The position numbers and the translations under genes were made by a program. A stretch of DNA of 6,953 nucleotides, from contig DDLZ01000137.1 of assembly GCA_002340405.1 (NCBI GenBank), positions 249 to 7,201 of the forward strand, in the 5' to 3' direction. This DNA is from Bacteroidales bacterium UBA2559. Its GTDB lineage: Bacteria; Bacteroidota; Bacteroidia; Bacteroidales; Bacteroidaceae. Positions 1 through 6,296 of this stretch are shown in pieces. The notes below the pieces were generated by a model. It worked only from the letters and a program-made list of their open reading frames with translations. It was not told the DNA's origin and searched no databases. The first letter of the stretch is position 1. Every line of letters starts with the position of its first letter.

Positions 1-2462
1 ACGTTGGGATTCCAATAGAGCGTACGGCGATAGTCAACATCGCCTGTGACAGGCCCGTCAGGATATGAAGGCGAATAGAATGCAACGGGCATTGAAAACC
101 CTTGAACCGAAGTCGCCCTTTCGCTCAGGTTACGCATATCTTTTTTTGTCGGTTGGAGGTGCGGCTCTTTTAGCAATACATCTACCAAATAGTAGCGACT
201 GATATCGGTCTGAGCTTCAAGAAAATAATTTAAATCCAATTGACGATTTGCCTGCTCGTTAAGCAATGGCGTAAGCGTAATGATATGGCTCCTGTACATC
301 GGCTTGTCGTAAACCAGAACACTCTTGATGTTCATCATATCAAGAGTTAACGGGGTTTCACTTGCGTATGGAACCCTGTCTTTAAAGTGTACATAATAGA
401 TTACAGGATAAGAGAAATGATATCCCAGTTCCAAAAGATACCCATAAAGGTCTGTGGTATATTCACCCTTGTCAAGCTGTAATTCGGTCTCTCTGGCAAC
501 GTCCCACGCCCTGTATGTGTCATAATCGACAAATTGACGCTTAGCGGTAATATCGACCTCATCGAGCAAAATGCCCTCATCAACCTCTATTACAAGAGGC
601 AGCGTGTCATTCGATGAACTCCTTTCATCGGCATCGGAATTGAAATCGGAAAAAACCGGAATCATTTTCTTCAAATTTTTTTCGGCAGCCTCAATTTTTC
701 TCGGTTCCGGCACATGAACACGGTCCAGTTGTATTCTAGTACCGGTTTCATATTTGACTTTCCCGTTGCGCTTATGGGTTACAAGTCGCAAAGAGAGTCT
801 GGCACTATTATAGAAATCGCTCAGGTTAAATCCAAAGTAACCTGTTGAGTCAGTCGTATATTTGAACGACTCAAAGCTTGTCTTGTCATCGTACGGCGTG
901 ACGGTCGCCAGAACATCAACATCGGCTACAGGCGCGCGCTTTGCATGTGAAAGTATCATGCCGTTCACGTTAAGCTGCTCTTCAACCCTGTATCGTTCAC
1001 GGAAATCGGTCTGTCCGGTCATCACCTTCCACTCATAACGCTCCCAACCCTGCACAAGGGTCAAGAGGTCAAGCGCCCTTCTGTGCAGACTGTCATCCTT
1101 CTCCATGTAGAAATCCGGATTGCGTATATAGCCCTTAAGGTCCGATGACAAAAGCAGGTTGACCATGAGGTTGTCCGAACTGCCGTTCCCGTAATCGGCG
1201 GCATCCCTCACCGACAAGCAGAAACGGTCTCTTATGGGATTTCCGTCCCGGTCAACAAGATTAAAACCGAGCACCGAATATCCGAAAGGCCTCCGTGTCA
1301 GACTGTCGGTATCGACTGTAATTGAAGGCGGAGCAAACAGACTGTTGCTGTTGAACAGGCTTCTCGATGAGAGTATCTCACCGCTTTTATTATATAGGGT
1401 GATCCGGCATACACCCACCGGCCAGTCGGTTGTCTCAATGTCTAGACTTACGCTATCCGCCCCACGGACCTTACTGAAGTGAACCAACTCACCGCGGCAG
1501 ATTACCGACAACCCCAACTCATCCTCAGTCCTGTCAATAGTCCTGTAGATCTTTGCTCCGATGCTTGCGTTGTCATCGGCCGACAAAATCATTGAATATC
1601 CGCTTTTTTCAGCCGATGGAAGACGGAATCTGCGCCTATTGCCGTCAACATCGGTAAAAATAACCGTCTCGGCAGTCTGAGAGGGAACAGTAACGAAAGA
1701 ACCCATACCGTCATGCACCGTTTCTGCCTTAATCGTTCCATCCGATAGGGTCAGAACTCCCTCTAGCCCGACACCTGAATTATCGGTAGCCTTGAAAGCC
1801 ACATTACCGGGCAACCCGCGTATCAGACTGCCCCCTTCGGGATAGAAATCAACGATTATATCCCGGTTCCCCAGGTTCTCCTCGCCGCGTATCGGCTCCA
1901 GTTCCAGAAGCTCCTCTACAGGCTCGACTATGACACCGGAAGCGTAATCGCCGTCCTTTGCGGGTTTGGACAAAACCGGAAACACCCGGGAAAAGAAAGC
2001 TTCCGGACTGAAGTCAAGCATATTCTGCGTATAGGCTCTTATTTCATAGTAGCCGCTGGGGTACGCAATCATACCGCGAAGCGAGCGGGACTGTGACGTA
2101 GATGCGTCAATAAGCGGGAAAGCGCCGTCACACTGACCTGCAACCACTTTCAGTTTCTGCTGCTCAATAACAATCCCTTCGGGCGAGAGCAGATCCACAT
2201 ATAACACCTTGCTCGGGGCGCGCTGCAACGTAGAGGCATGTGTGACAAATGCCTTGAACCATATCACCTCGCCCTGAAAGTATGCGGTGTTATCAAAATG
2301 CAGAAAGACCTTCTCCTGCGGAAAGTGCTTGTTAAACTGATGTATGTTACCGGCAAGCTGCATGAGCACATCAACAGAGTCGGCGGCACCTGCAGGATAG
2401 ATGTGTCCCGGGAACAGTGTCGCTGACAGACAGAGCATGATAATGAACCTGAGCTTACCCAT
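1..2462 (-). CDS. Secreted MG2 / Plug-like domain protein, C-terminus cut by window edge
   Basis: The frame is open from an ATG at 2462-2460 to the left edge: 820 codons without a stop. Residues 1-26 form a signal peptide (basic start, hydrophobic FIIMLCLSATLF, likely cleavage after AGA); C11 does not sit in a proper lipobox. Residues 47-148 look like a macroglobulin MG2 beta domain (EKVFLHFDNTAYFQGEVIWF, then VLYVDLLSPEG, then SGYYEIRAYT). Residues 204-236 (DFYPEGGSLIRG) suggest a second such domain. Residues about 400-480 carry the family block SVRDAAD, LLLSSDLKGYI, LVQGWERYEW. Residues about 495-580 resemble a carboxypeptidase-regulatory domain, and 630-765 (LLDEVDITAKRQ, MMNIKSVLVYDKPM) resemble a TonB Plug. 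The last visible residues, YRRTLYWNPN, match how these Bacteroidales proteins approach their end, so probably only some tens of residues are missing. From memory of the family there is no barrel, so it is not a transporter by itself. Its function is unknown; a periplasmic or outer-membrane location is inferred. It is transcribed divergently from the operon at 2787. Confidence 0.85.
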   Translation of the reverse strand, partial: MGKLRFIIMLCLSATLFPGHIYPAGAADSVDVLMQLAGNIHQFNKHFPQEKVFLHFDNTAYFQGEVIWFKAFVTHASTLQRAPSKVLYVDLLSPEGIVIEQQKLKVVAGQCDGAFPLIDASTSQSRSLRGMIAYPSGYYEIRAYTQNMLDFSPEAFFSRVFPVLSKPAKDGDYASGVIVEPVEELLELEPIRGEENLGNRDIIVDFYPEGGSLIRGLPGNVAFKATDNSGVGLEGVLTLSDGTIKAETVHDGMGSFVTVPSQTAETVIFTDVDGNRRRFRLPSAEKSGYSMILSADDNASIGAKIYRTIDRTEDELGLSVICRGELVHFSKVRGADSVSLDIETTDWPVGVCRITLYNKSGEILSSRSLFNSNSLFAPPSITVDTDSLTRRPFGYSVLGFNLVDRDGNPIRDRFCLSVRDAADYGNGSSDNLMVNLLLSSDLKGYIRNPDFYMEKDDSLHRRALDLLTLVQGWERYEWKVMTGQTDFRERYRVEEQLNVNGMILSHAKRAPVADVDVLATVTPYDDKTSFESFKYTTDSTGYFGFNLSDFYNSARLSLRLVTHKRNGKVKYETGTRIQLDRVHVPEPRKIEAAEKNLKKMIPVFSDFNSDADERSSSNDTLPLVIEVDEGILLDEVDITAKRQFVDYDTYRAWDVARETELQLDKGEYTTDLYGYLLELGYHFSYPVIYYVHFKDRVPYASETPLTLDMMNIKSVLVYDKPMYRSHIITLTPLLNEQANRQLDLNYFLEAQTDISRYYLVDVLLKEPHLQPTKKDMRNLSERATSVQGFSMPVAFYSPSYPDGPVTGDVDYRRTLYWNPN

Positions 2463-2472
2463 AACAGACCTA

Positions 2473-2490
2473 ATTATTATAGTTAGTAAT
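2473..2490. repeat. Short AT-rich imperfect inverted repeat next to the minus-strand start
   Basis: ATTATTA (2473-2479) and TAGTAAT (2484-2490) pair at six of seven positions around a 4-base loop, 11 bases upstream of the ATG at 2462. It could be an operator or a weak hairpin in the leader of the minus-strand gene. In AT-rich intergenic DNA such a repeat can easily arise by chance, so this is weak. Confidence 0.2.
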
Positions 2491-2620
2491 CACATACAGG
2501 ATTGAAGCTCTCTGTCATAAAAACCCTTTAGCACCCGATAACATTTCTCACTGCATTCCGATTTGAAGAATAAACAGTCCGCCTCCGGATTCAGGTTTTA
2601 TATAGGCTTCTATCATCCCG

Positions 2621-2651
2621 TTTGACTGCTTTCGCAATTTTAATACTTTTC
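2621..2651 (+). promoter_or_regulatory. Candidate Bacteroidota-type promoter, upstream copy, for the operon
   Basis: TTTG at 2621-2624 is followed after exactly 19 bases by TACTTTTC at 2644-2651. The Bacteroidota primary-sigma consensus is TTTG, 19-21 bases, TAnnTTTG, so only the final G of the -7 element is missing. Transcription from here would give a leader of roughly 130 bases before the ATG at 2787. It competes with the candidate at 2749-2756. Confidence 0.35.
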
Positions 2652-2666
2652 ATGTGAATATACAAA

Positions 2667-2674
2667 CAAAAGTA
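2667..2674 (-). promoter_or_regulatory. Candidate -7 element for the minus-strand gene
   Basis: On the minus strand this reads TACTTTTG, an exact match to TAnnTTTG. No TTTG sits at the expected 19-21 bases upstream, and it would give a leader of nearly 200 bases, so support is limited to the -7 motif. No better minus-strand match was seen closer to the gene. Confidence 0.25.
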
Positions 2675-2748
2675 GTTCAAATGATAATACCTTTTATCCT
2701 AATCGGAGAAAAAAGCTGTGGAGAGATTCCCGCTACGGAAAAAAACAT

Positions 2749-2756
2749 TACCTTTG
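2749..2756 (+). promoter_or_regulatory. Candidate -7 element close to the 90-residue gene
   Basis: TACCTTTG is an exact TAnnTTTG match preceded by an A-rich run (2738-2745). Transcription would begin near 2763 and leave a leader of about 25 bases before the ATG at 2787. The -33 position shows no good TTTG. If used, this promoter lies inside the frame that would be coding if translation began at GTG 2718, and so argues for the ATG at 2787. Confidence 0.4.
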
Positions 2757-2786
2757 GTCTATCAATTACCTTTAACTGTCCCTGAT

Positions 2787-3059
2787 ATGGCTAGTCGTAA
2801 AAATCTGAAAAAAGAGATCGGTTATGTGATAGGTGAGCTGTTCACCGAGTGTATGATATATACGGAACTGGTTCCCGGCGCCGACAAGAAGGCTGCCGAT
2901 GAAATTTTGATTGAGCTTATGAATATTGAGAACGAATTCATAAAACGTATCAACCATACCGAGCCCGGCAATGCCAAGGTCTATTACCGCAAATTGTACA
3001 AAGACTTCGACGAGAGTATTGTCAAGGTGCTTGACAAGATGACCAAGTTGAAAAAATAG
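2787..3059 (+). CDS. Conserved Bacteroidales small helical protein, 90 residues, function unknown
   Basis: This frame encodes 90 residues beginning MASRKNLKKEIGYVIGELF. The pattern looks familiar from uncharacterised Bacteroidales proteins with the same opening and a central HTEPGN-type turn (residues 57-62). No characterised domain is recognised. The protein is rich in charged and aliphatic residues spaced as in amphipathic helices: a first helix about 6-28, a second about 33-55, and a third about 64-88 ending in a lysine-rich tail. There is no signal peptide, so it should be cytoplasmic. The frame extends upstream to a GTG at 2718. I prefer ATG 2787 because the extra 23 residues are unlike the rest, the family starts at MASRKNLKK as I recall it, and an exact -7 promoter element lies in the extension. 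It ends 17 bases before the amidase gene and is probably first in that operon. Confidence 0.75.
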   Translation: MASRKNLKKEIGYVIGELFTECMIYTELVPGADKKAADEILIELMNIENEFIKRINHTEPGNAKVYYRKLYKDFDESIVKVLDKMTKLKK

Positions 3060-3065
3060 CACCCG

Positions 3066-3071
3066 AAGGAG
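3066..3071 (+). promoter_or_regulatory. Shine-Dalgarno-like site of the amidase gene
   Basis: AAGGAG lies five bases before the ATG at 3077. Strong Shine-Dalgarno sites are uncommon in Bacteroidota, so the match may be fortuitous, but its position supports the chosen start, which also gives a complete signal peptide. Confidence 0.5.
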
Positions 3072-3076
3072 CTTTC

Positions 3077-5959
3077 ATGTTCAAACGAATCCGGATCATA
3101 CCGGTAATCATTTCTGTTGCGCTGACAATCTGTTCCATAACATACGGACAGGTGGGCAGCTCAGTTATACGTGCATCTGTAAAGGACCACTTTACGGGAT
3201 ACATAAGCGAGGTGGATACAACCCCCGTGAGGGTTGAAAGGGTCGATATAAGCACAAGAGGCCGTCACATAGAGGTATATTTAAACCCGCAGTTCAGTTA
3301 TCAGCTTTTCAGGCATGAAATGGTTGACTCCATCTACCATAACCTGCGGCAGGACCTCCCGGACGAAGTGAAGAGATACGACATCTCCATCTACTCCAAC
3401 AGCTATGAGATTAAGGAGATGATCCCGAACTGGGCGCGGAACAGGGTGATTCGGGAAAACCTCCGTAATGATATAAAGTATGAGGGGAAACCGTGGGTGC
3501 TTGATGAGAGCAGGCCCTACACGCCAACCGACGGGCTGTTTGGCATACACATGGCCGTAACGCCAAGCCACGGCTACTACTACGATCAGGCTGACACGCT
3601 GTGGCAGTGGCAGCGTCCTCCGCTCTACTGTACCACCGAAGACCTTCTCAGCCAGTCATTCACCTACCCGTTCCTGATCCCCATGCTCGAAAATGCCGGC
3701 GCTATAGTCCATACGTCGCGCGAGCGTGACCGGCAAAGCAGCAGCGTGACGGTTAAGATGGGGCATGACAGATTCCGCACCGACGGCCGTTGGGAAGAAT
3801 CTGTCGGCGGCGGATATGTTCCCGATTCCGCCCGTATATGCTCCGACTCGCTTCAGACAGTCACATATAATGCCGCCACCGGAAACGGCCCCGGCACGGA
3901 AATGTCAACGGCCATGTGGATCCCCCATATCCCGAAGGAGGGCGACTACGCCGTTTACGTGACCTACCAATCGGACTCGACACGCGTTGACGATGCCCGC
4001 TACATAGTTTTTCACACGGGCGGTACTACTACTTTCCGCGTCAACCAACGTATGGGCGGAGGGACATGGTTATATTTGGGAACGTTTCATTTCAAAGAGG
4101 GTCAGTCTCCCCGCGGAATGGTTACGCTTGACAATAACAGCGCCCAAACGGGGACGGTCAATGCCGATGCCGTGCGTTTCGGAGGCGGCACCGCCTTTGA
4201 GACCCGCGCCGGACTGGATGCAGAAATTGAGCGCTACAACATAGCCTCGCGGTATTACGCCCGTTTTGCAGGTGCGCCCGACAGCGTCTTCAGCAAATAT
4301 CAGGGCGAGGACGATTACCGTGAAGATATATGGACACGGCCCTACATGACCAATTGGCTTTCGGGCGGTTCGGTATTTAACCGGGCCAACCCGGGGCTTG
4401 AAGTGCCCATTGAGCTGAGCTTTTCCCTCCATACCGATGCCGGATACCGGTACGGCGACACAATTGTAGGCTCGATTGGAATATGCACCACCGACTTCAA
4501 CGAGGGGAAGTTAGGCGACGGACACAATCGCATAATAAGCCGTGACCTTGCCGATATGGTGCTGACCGGTCTTAAAGATGACATAAAGGCCGGGACAGGA
4601 CAGGAATGGGTACTGCGCGGCGTATGGGATAAAAACTACTGCGAAAGCCGTGAACCGCAGGTGCTTTCAATGATGCTCGAACTGCTGTCGCACCAGAATT
4701 ACTGGGAGATGAAACTGGCTCTGAACCCCAATTTCAGATTTCTGGTCTCACGTTCCATATATAAATCGTTGCTCAGGTATGTATGCTTCATGTATGACCG
4801 TCCGTATGTGGTCCAACCTCTGCCGGTAGAGCAAATGCAGGTCATAGAATCGGGCAGCAGACTGCTGCTGCAGTGGCATGCCGTTACTGACACGCTCGAA
4901 CCTACCGCCGTACCCGACTCATATATTGTTTACACCGCCGTTGGCGACAACGGTTTTGACAACGGGACTCTGGTACACGAAAACCGGTACAGCATTACAC
5001 CTGAAAAAGACCTTGTATATCGGTTCAAGGTAACGGCCGTAAACAGAGGAGGCGAAAGCCTTCCATCCGAAACACTGGCCGCAGGGATTGCATCGGCCAA
5101 TAAGGGTAAGGTGCTAATAGTGAACGGTTTCCAACGTCTAAGCGAACCTATGACAATTGAAACCGACTCTACACTGGGATTCGACATTCTGACCGACCCC
5201 GGTGTACAGTATATGAAGTCGCCCATCCTGTGCGGCGCACAGTATATTTTTGACCGCAATGCCATAGACTACGAAGAGGAGGTTTCACTTGGCATAAGCG
5301 ACGACCGATACAACGGCCGCCTGCTTGCCGGCAACACATTTGACTATCCTGAGGTACACGGCCGCGCTGTAATGGATGCGGGATGGTCATTTGTCTCATG
5401 CAGCCGGGAAGCGGTGCAGAACGGGAGCATCAATCTTGAAGACTATACGGTGGTCGATCTTATTCTGGGACTTCAAAAACGTTCCCTGAATGACACTCTA
5501 TACGGTAAGGACTACTCGACCTTCACGCCCGAGCTTCAAAGAAAAATCGGCTCATATCTCGATAACGGCGGACGGCTGCTGACAAGCGGTTCATACGTAG
5601 GCGCCGACATGATCTCAACCCTGTCTGACGAGGATTTCACCATGAACCGCCTGCACTACCGCTGGGACGGTCCTATGCCCGATTCTCTTGAGGAGCGCGT
5701 AAGAGGTCTTAGAAACAGGTTCAGGATTCAGCGTGAAGCCGATGAACAGATGTACGGGGTAACCCGTCCCGATGTGATCAGTCCGACAAAAAATGCCGAG
5801 AAGCTGTTTACCTATGAAGGTACGGGACTGTGTGCCGGAGTCGGCTACAAGAACCGCAAATACCGTTGCGTCACGCTGGGATTTCCGTTTGAGAGCATCG
5901 GCAGTCTTAAGGAGCGTTCCAACGTGATGGAATCTATACTGAAATATCTGACCAATTGA
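3077..5959 (+). CDS. Exported N-acetylmuramoyl-L-alanine amidase with inserted golvesin/Xly-like domain ('xanthan lyase' family)
   Basis: This 960-residue protein probably cleaves the amide between N-acetylmuramic acid and L-alanine of peptidoglycan, in the periplasm or at the outer membrane. Residues 1-24 are a signal peptide (KRIR, then a hydrophobic run, likely cut at TYG/Q). The zinc amidase (Amidase_3) fold is split. Its first half holds PSHG (H165), TTED (E188) and GAIVHTSRERD (208-218). Its second half holds LSFSLHTDAG (H452), a helix near ISRDLADMV, and PQVLSMMLELLSHQN with E535 as the likely catalytic glutamate. Between the halves, residues about 225-372 form a beta domain like the golvesin/Xly carbohydrate-binding module (YIVFHTGGTTTFRVNQ, GTWLYLGTFHF, VNADAVRFGGG). 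Residues about 583-672 are a fibronectin type III domain (SYIVYTAV, YRFKVTAVNRGGES). Residues about 677-960 look like a class I glutamine-amidotransferase/flavodoxin-like domain (KVLIVNGFQRLS; LDNGGRLLTSGSYVGAD). Relatives are often labelled xanthan lyase because of the inserted domain; no polysaccharide lyase catalytic domain is seen. The substrate is inferred, not shown. Confidence 0.8.
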   Translation: MFKRIRIIPVIISVALTICSITYGQVGSSVIRASVKDHFTGYISEVDTTPVRVERVDISTRGRHIEVYLNPQFSYQLFRHEMVDSIYHNLRQDLPDEVKRYDISIYSNSYEIKEMIPNWARNRVIRENLRNDIKYEGKPWVLDESRPYTPTDGLFGIHMAVTPSHGYYYDQADTLWQWQRPPLYCTTEDLLSQSFTYPFLIPMLENAGAIVHTSRERDRQSSSVTVKMGHDRFRTDGRWEESVGGGYVPDSARICSDSLQTVTYNAATGNGPGTEMSTAMWIPHIPKEGDYAVYVTYQSDSTRVDDARYIVFHTGGTTTFRVNQRMGGGTWLYLGTFHFKEGQSPRGMVTLDNNSAQTGTVNADAVRFGGGTAFETRAGLDAEIERYNIASRYYARFAGAPDSVFSKYQGEDDYREDIWTRPYMTNWLSGGSVFNRANPGLEVPIELSFSLHTDAGYRYGDTIVGSIGICTTDFNEGKLGDGHNRIISRDLADMVLTGLKDDIKAGTGQEWVLRGVWDKNYCESREPQVLSMMLELLSHQNYWEMKLALNPNFRFLVSRSIYKSLLRYVCFMYDRPYVVQPLPVEQMQVIESGSRLLLQWHAVTDTLEPTAVPDSYIVYTAVGDNGFDNGTLVHENRYSITPEKDLVYRFKVTAVNRGGESLPSETLAAGIASANKGKVLIVNGFQRLSEPMTIETDSTLGFDILTDPGVQYMKSPILCGAQYIFDRNAIDYEEEVSLGISDDRYNGRLLAGNTFDYPEVHGRAVMDAGWSFVSCSREAVQNGSINLEDYTVVDLILGLQKRSLNDTLYGKDYSTFTPELQRKIGSYLDNGGRLLTSGSYVGADMISTLSDEDFTMNRLHYRWDGPMPDSLEERVRGLRNRFRIQREADEQMYGVTRPDVISPTKNAEKLFTYEGTGLCAGVGYKNRKYRCVTLGFPFESIGSLKERSNVMESILKYLTN

Positions 5960-5971
5960 TAATGATAATAA
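5957..5971 (+). other. Five consecutive in-frame stop codons ending the amidase gene
   Basis: The amidase frame ends TGA TAA TGA TAA TAA without a break. The next gene starts five bases later at ATG 5976. The run guarantees termination and leaves only a short spacer with no clear Shine-Dalgarno site (only AACGAG before the ATG). The repeat-like TGATAA TGATAA unit could reflect local duplication. Confidence 0.9.
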
Positions 5972-5975
5972 CGAG

Positions 5976-6287
5976 ATGTTTACAATTCAGGCAAACCCGT
6001 CAGGGACCAAAAGTATTGCGGTTTCCGAAGAGAATTTAAGGACGATACGCCGGTTTTCGCTATTCGAACTGCTCATTGACAGCAACAAAATAGTTACCGA
6101 ACAGGCGATTGAGAAACTGAGGCTGAACATACGTTCATTGCTGACTACCACCGAAGGTCCGGCCAAGGAGCTTCTTGACCTCTGTACCGACATTATTTAT
6201 CACCGCGACATGAAAGCATTCGGGCTCCAAAACCTTATTGCCCTTTATGAGCAATGGAACAGGGAGAACCCCGAAGCGGCTGAATAG
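5976..6287 (+). CDS. Unrecognised 103-residue cytoplasmic protein
   Basis: This complete frame of 103 codons plus stop fits tightly between the amidase (16-base gap) and ygiQ (9-base gap), which supports it as a real operon gene. I do not recognise the family. The first 20 residues (MFTIQANPSGTKSIAVSEEN) are polar and beta-like. Residues about 21-100 appear helical, with alternating hydrophobic and charged positions (RRFSLFELLIDSNKI, AIEKLRLNIRSLL, LLDLCTDIIYHRDMKAFGLQ, LIALYEQW). It has one cysteine, no signal peptide, no membrane segment and no metal or nucleotide motif. The tail NRENPEAAE is acidic. An ATG at 5963 lies in another frame and is not a better start. Its stop TAG is in the same frame as the downstream ygiQ. 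A regulatory or partner role is possible but nothing in the sequence shows it. Confidence 0.7.
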   Translation: MFTIQANPSGTKSIAVSEENLRTIRRFSLFELLIDSNKIVTEQAIEKLRLNIRSLLTTTEGPAKELLDLCTDIIYHRDMKAFGLQNLIALYEQWNRENPEAAE

Positions 6288-6296
6288 AGAGAGCTA

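Larger units (their letters stand above)
2463..2786. other. Divergent intergenic region
   Basis: These 324 bases separate the minus-strand gene (ATG at 2462) from the plus-strand operon (ATG at 2787). The stretch is visibly AT-richer than the flanking genes, especially 2600-2700. I see no open frame with a protein-like product, no tRNA-like fold and no riboswitch I recognise. It holds the candidate promoters listed separately. A GTG-initiated extension of the 90-residue gene would reach back to 2718, but that part is read here as leader DNA. Confidence 0.7.

Noticed and set aside
141..147. Run of seven T (seven A in the coding strand) as a possible frameshift site
   Set aside because: The frame continues without a break through it with family-consistent sequence on both sides, and no downstream structure or alternative product was seen. 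The similar run at 676-682 was rejected for the same reason.
1234..1482. Plus-strand open frame of 82 codons
   Set aside because: It lies wholly opposite the large minus-strand gene, whose translation shows clear family motifs here; the plus-strand product has no recognisable features.
2238..2426. Plus-strand open frame of 62 codons
   Set aside because: It is antisense to the signal peptide and MG2-like start of the minus-strand gene.
2463..2786. Small RNA or riboswitch in the divergent region
   Set aside because: No stable hairpin followed by a T-run and no conserved riboswitch core could be recognised; only a weak 7-base imperfect inverted repeat was found.
4070..4432. Minus-strand open frame of 120 codons inside the amidase gene
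   Set aside because: It is antisense to the inserted domain and second amidase half, which are well supported; the product is not protein-like.
3077..5959. Polysaccharide lyase (xanthan lyase) activity
   Set aside because: Only the accessory beta domain supports that name; the catalytic residues seen are those of a zinc amidase and no lyase domain is visible.
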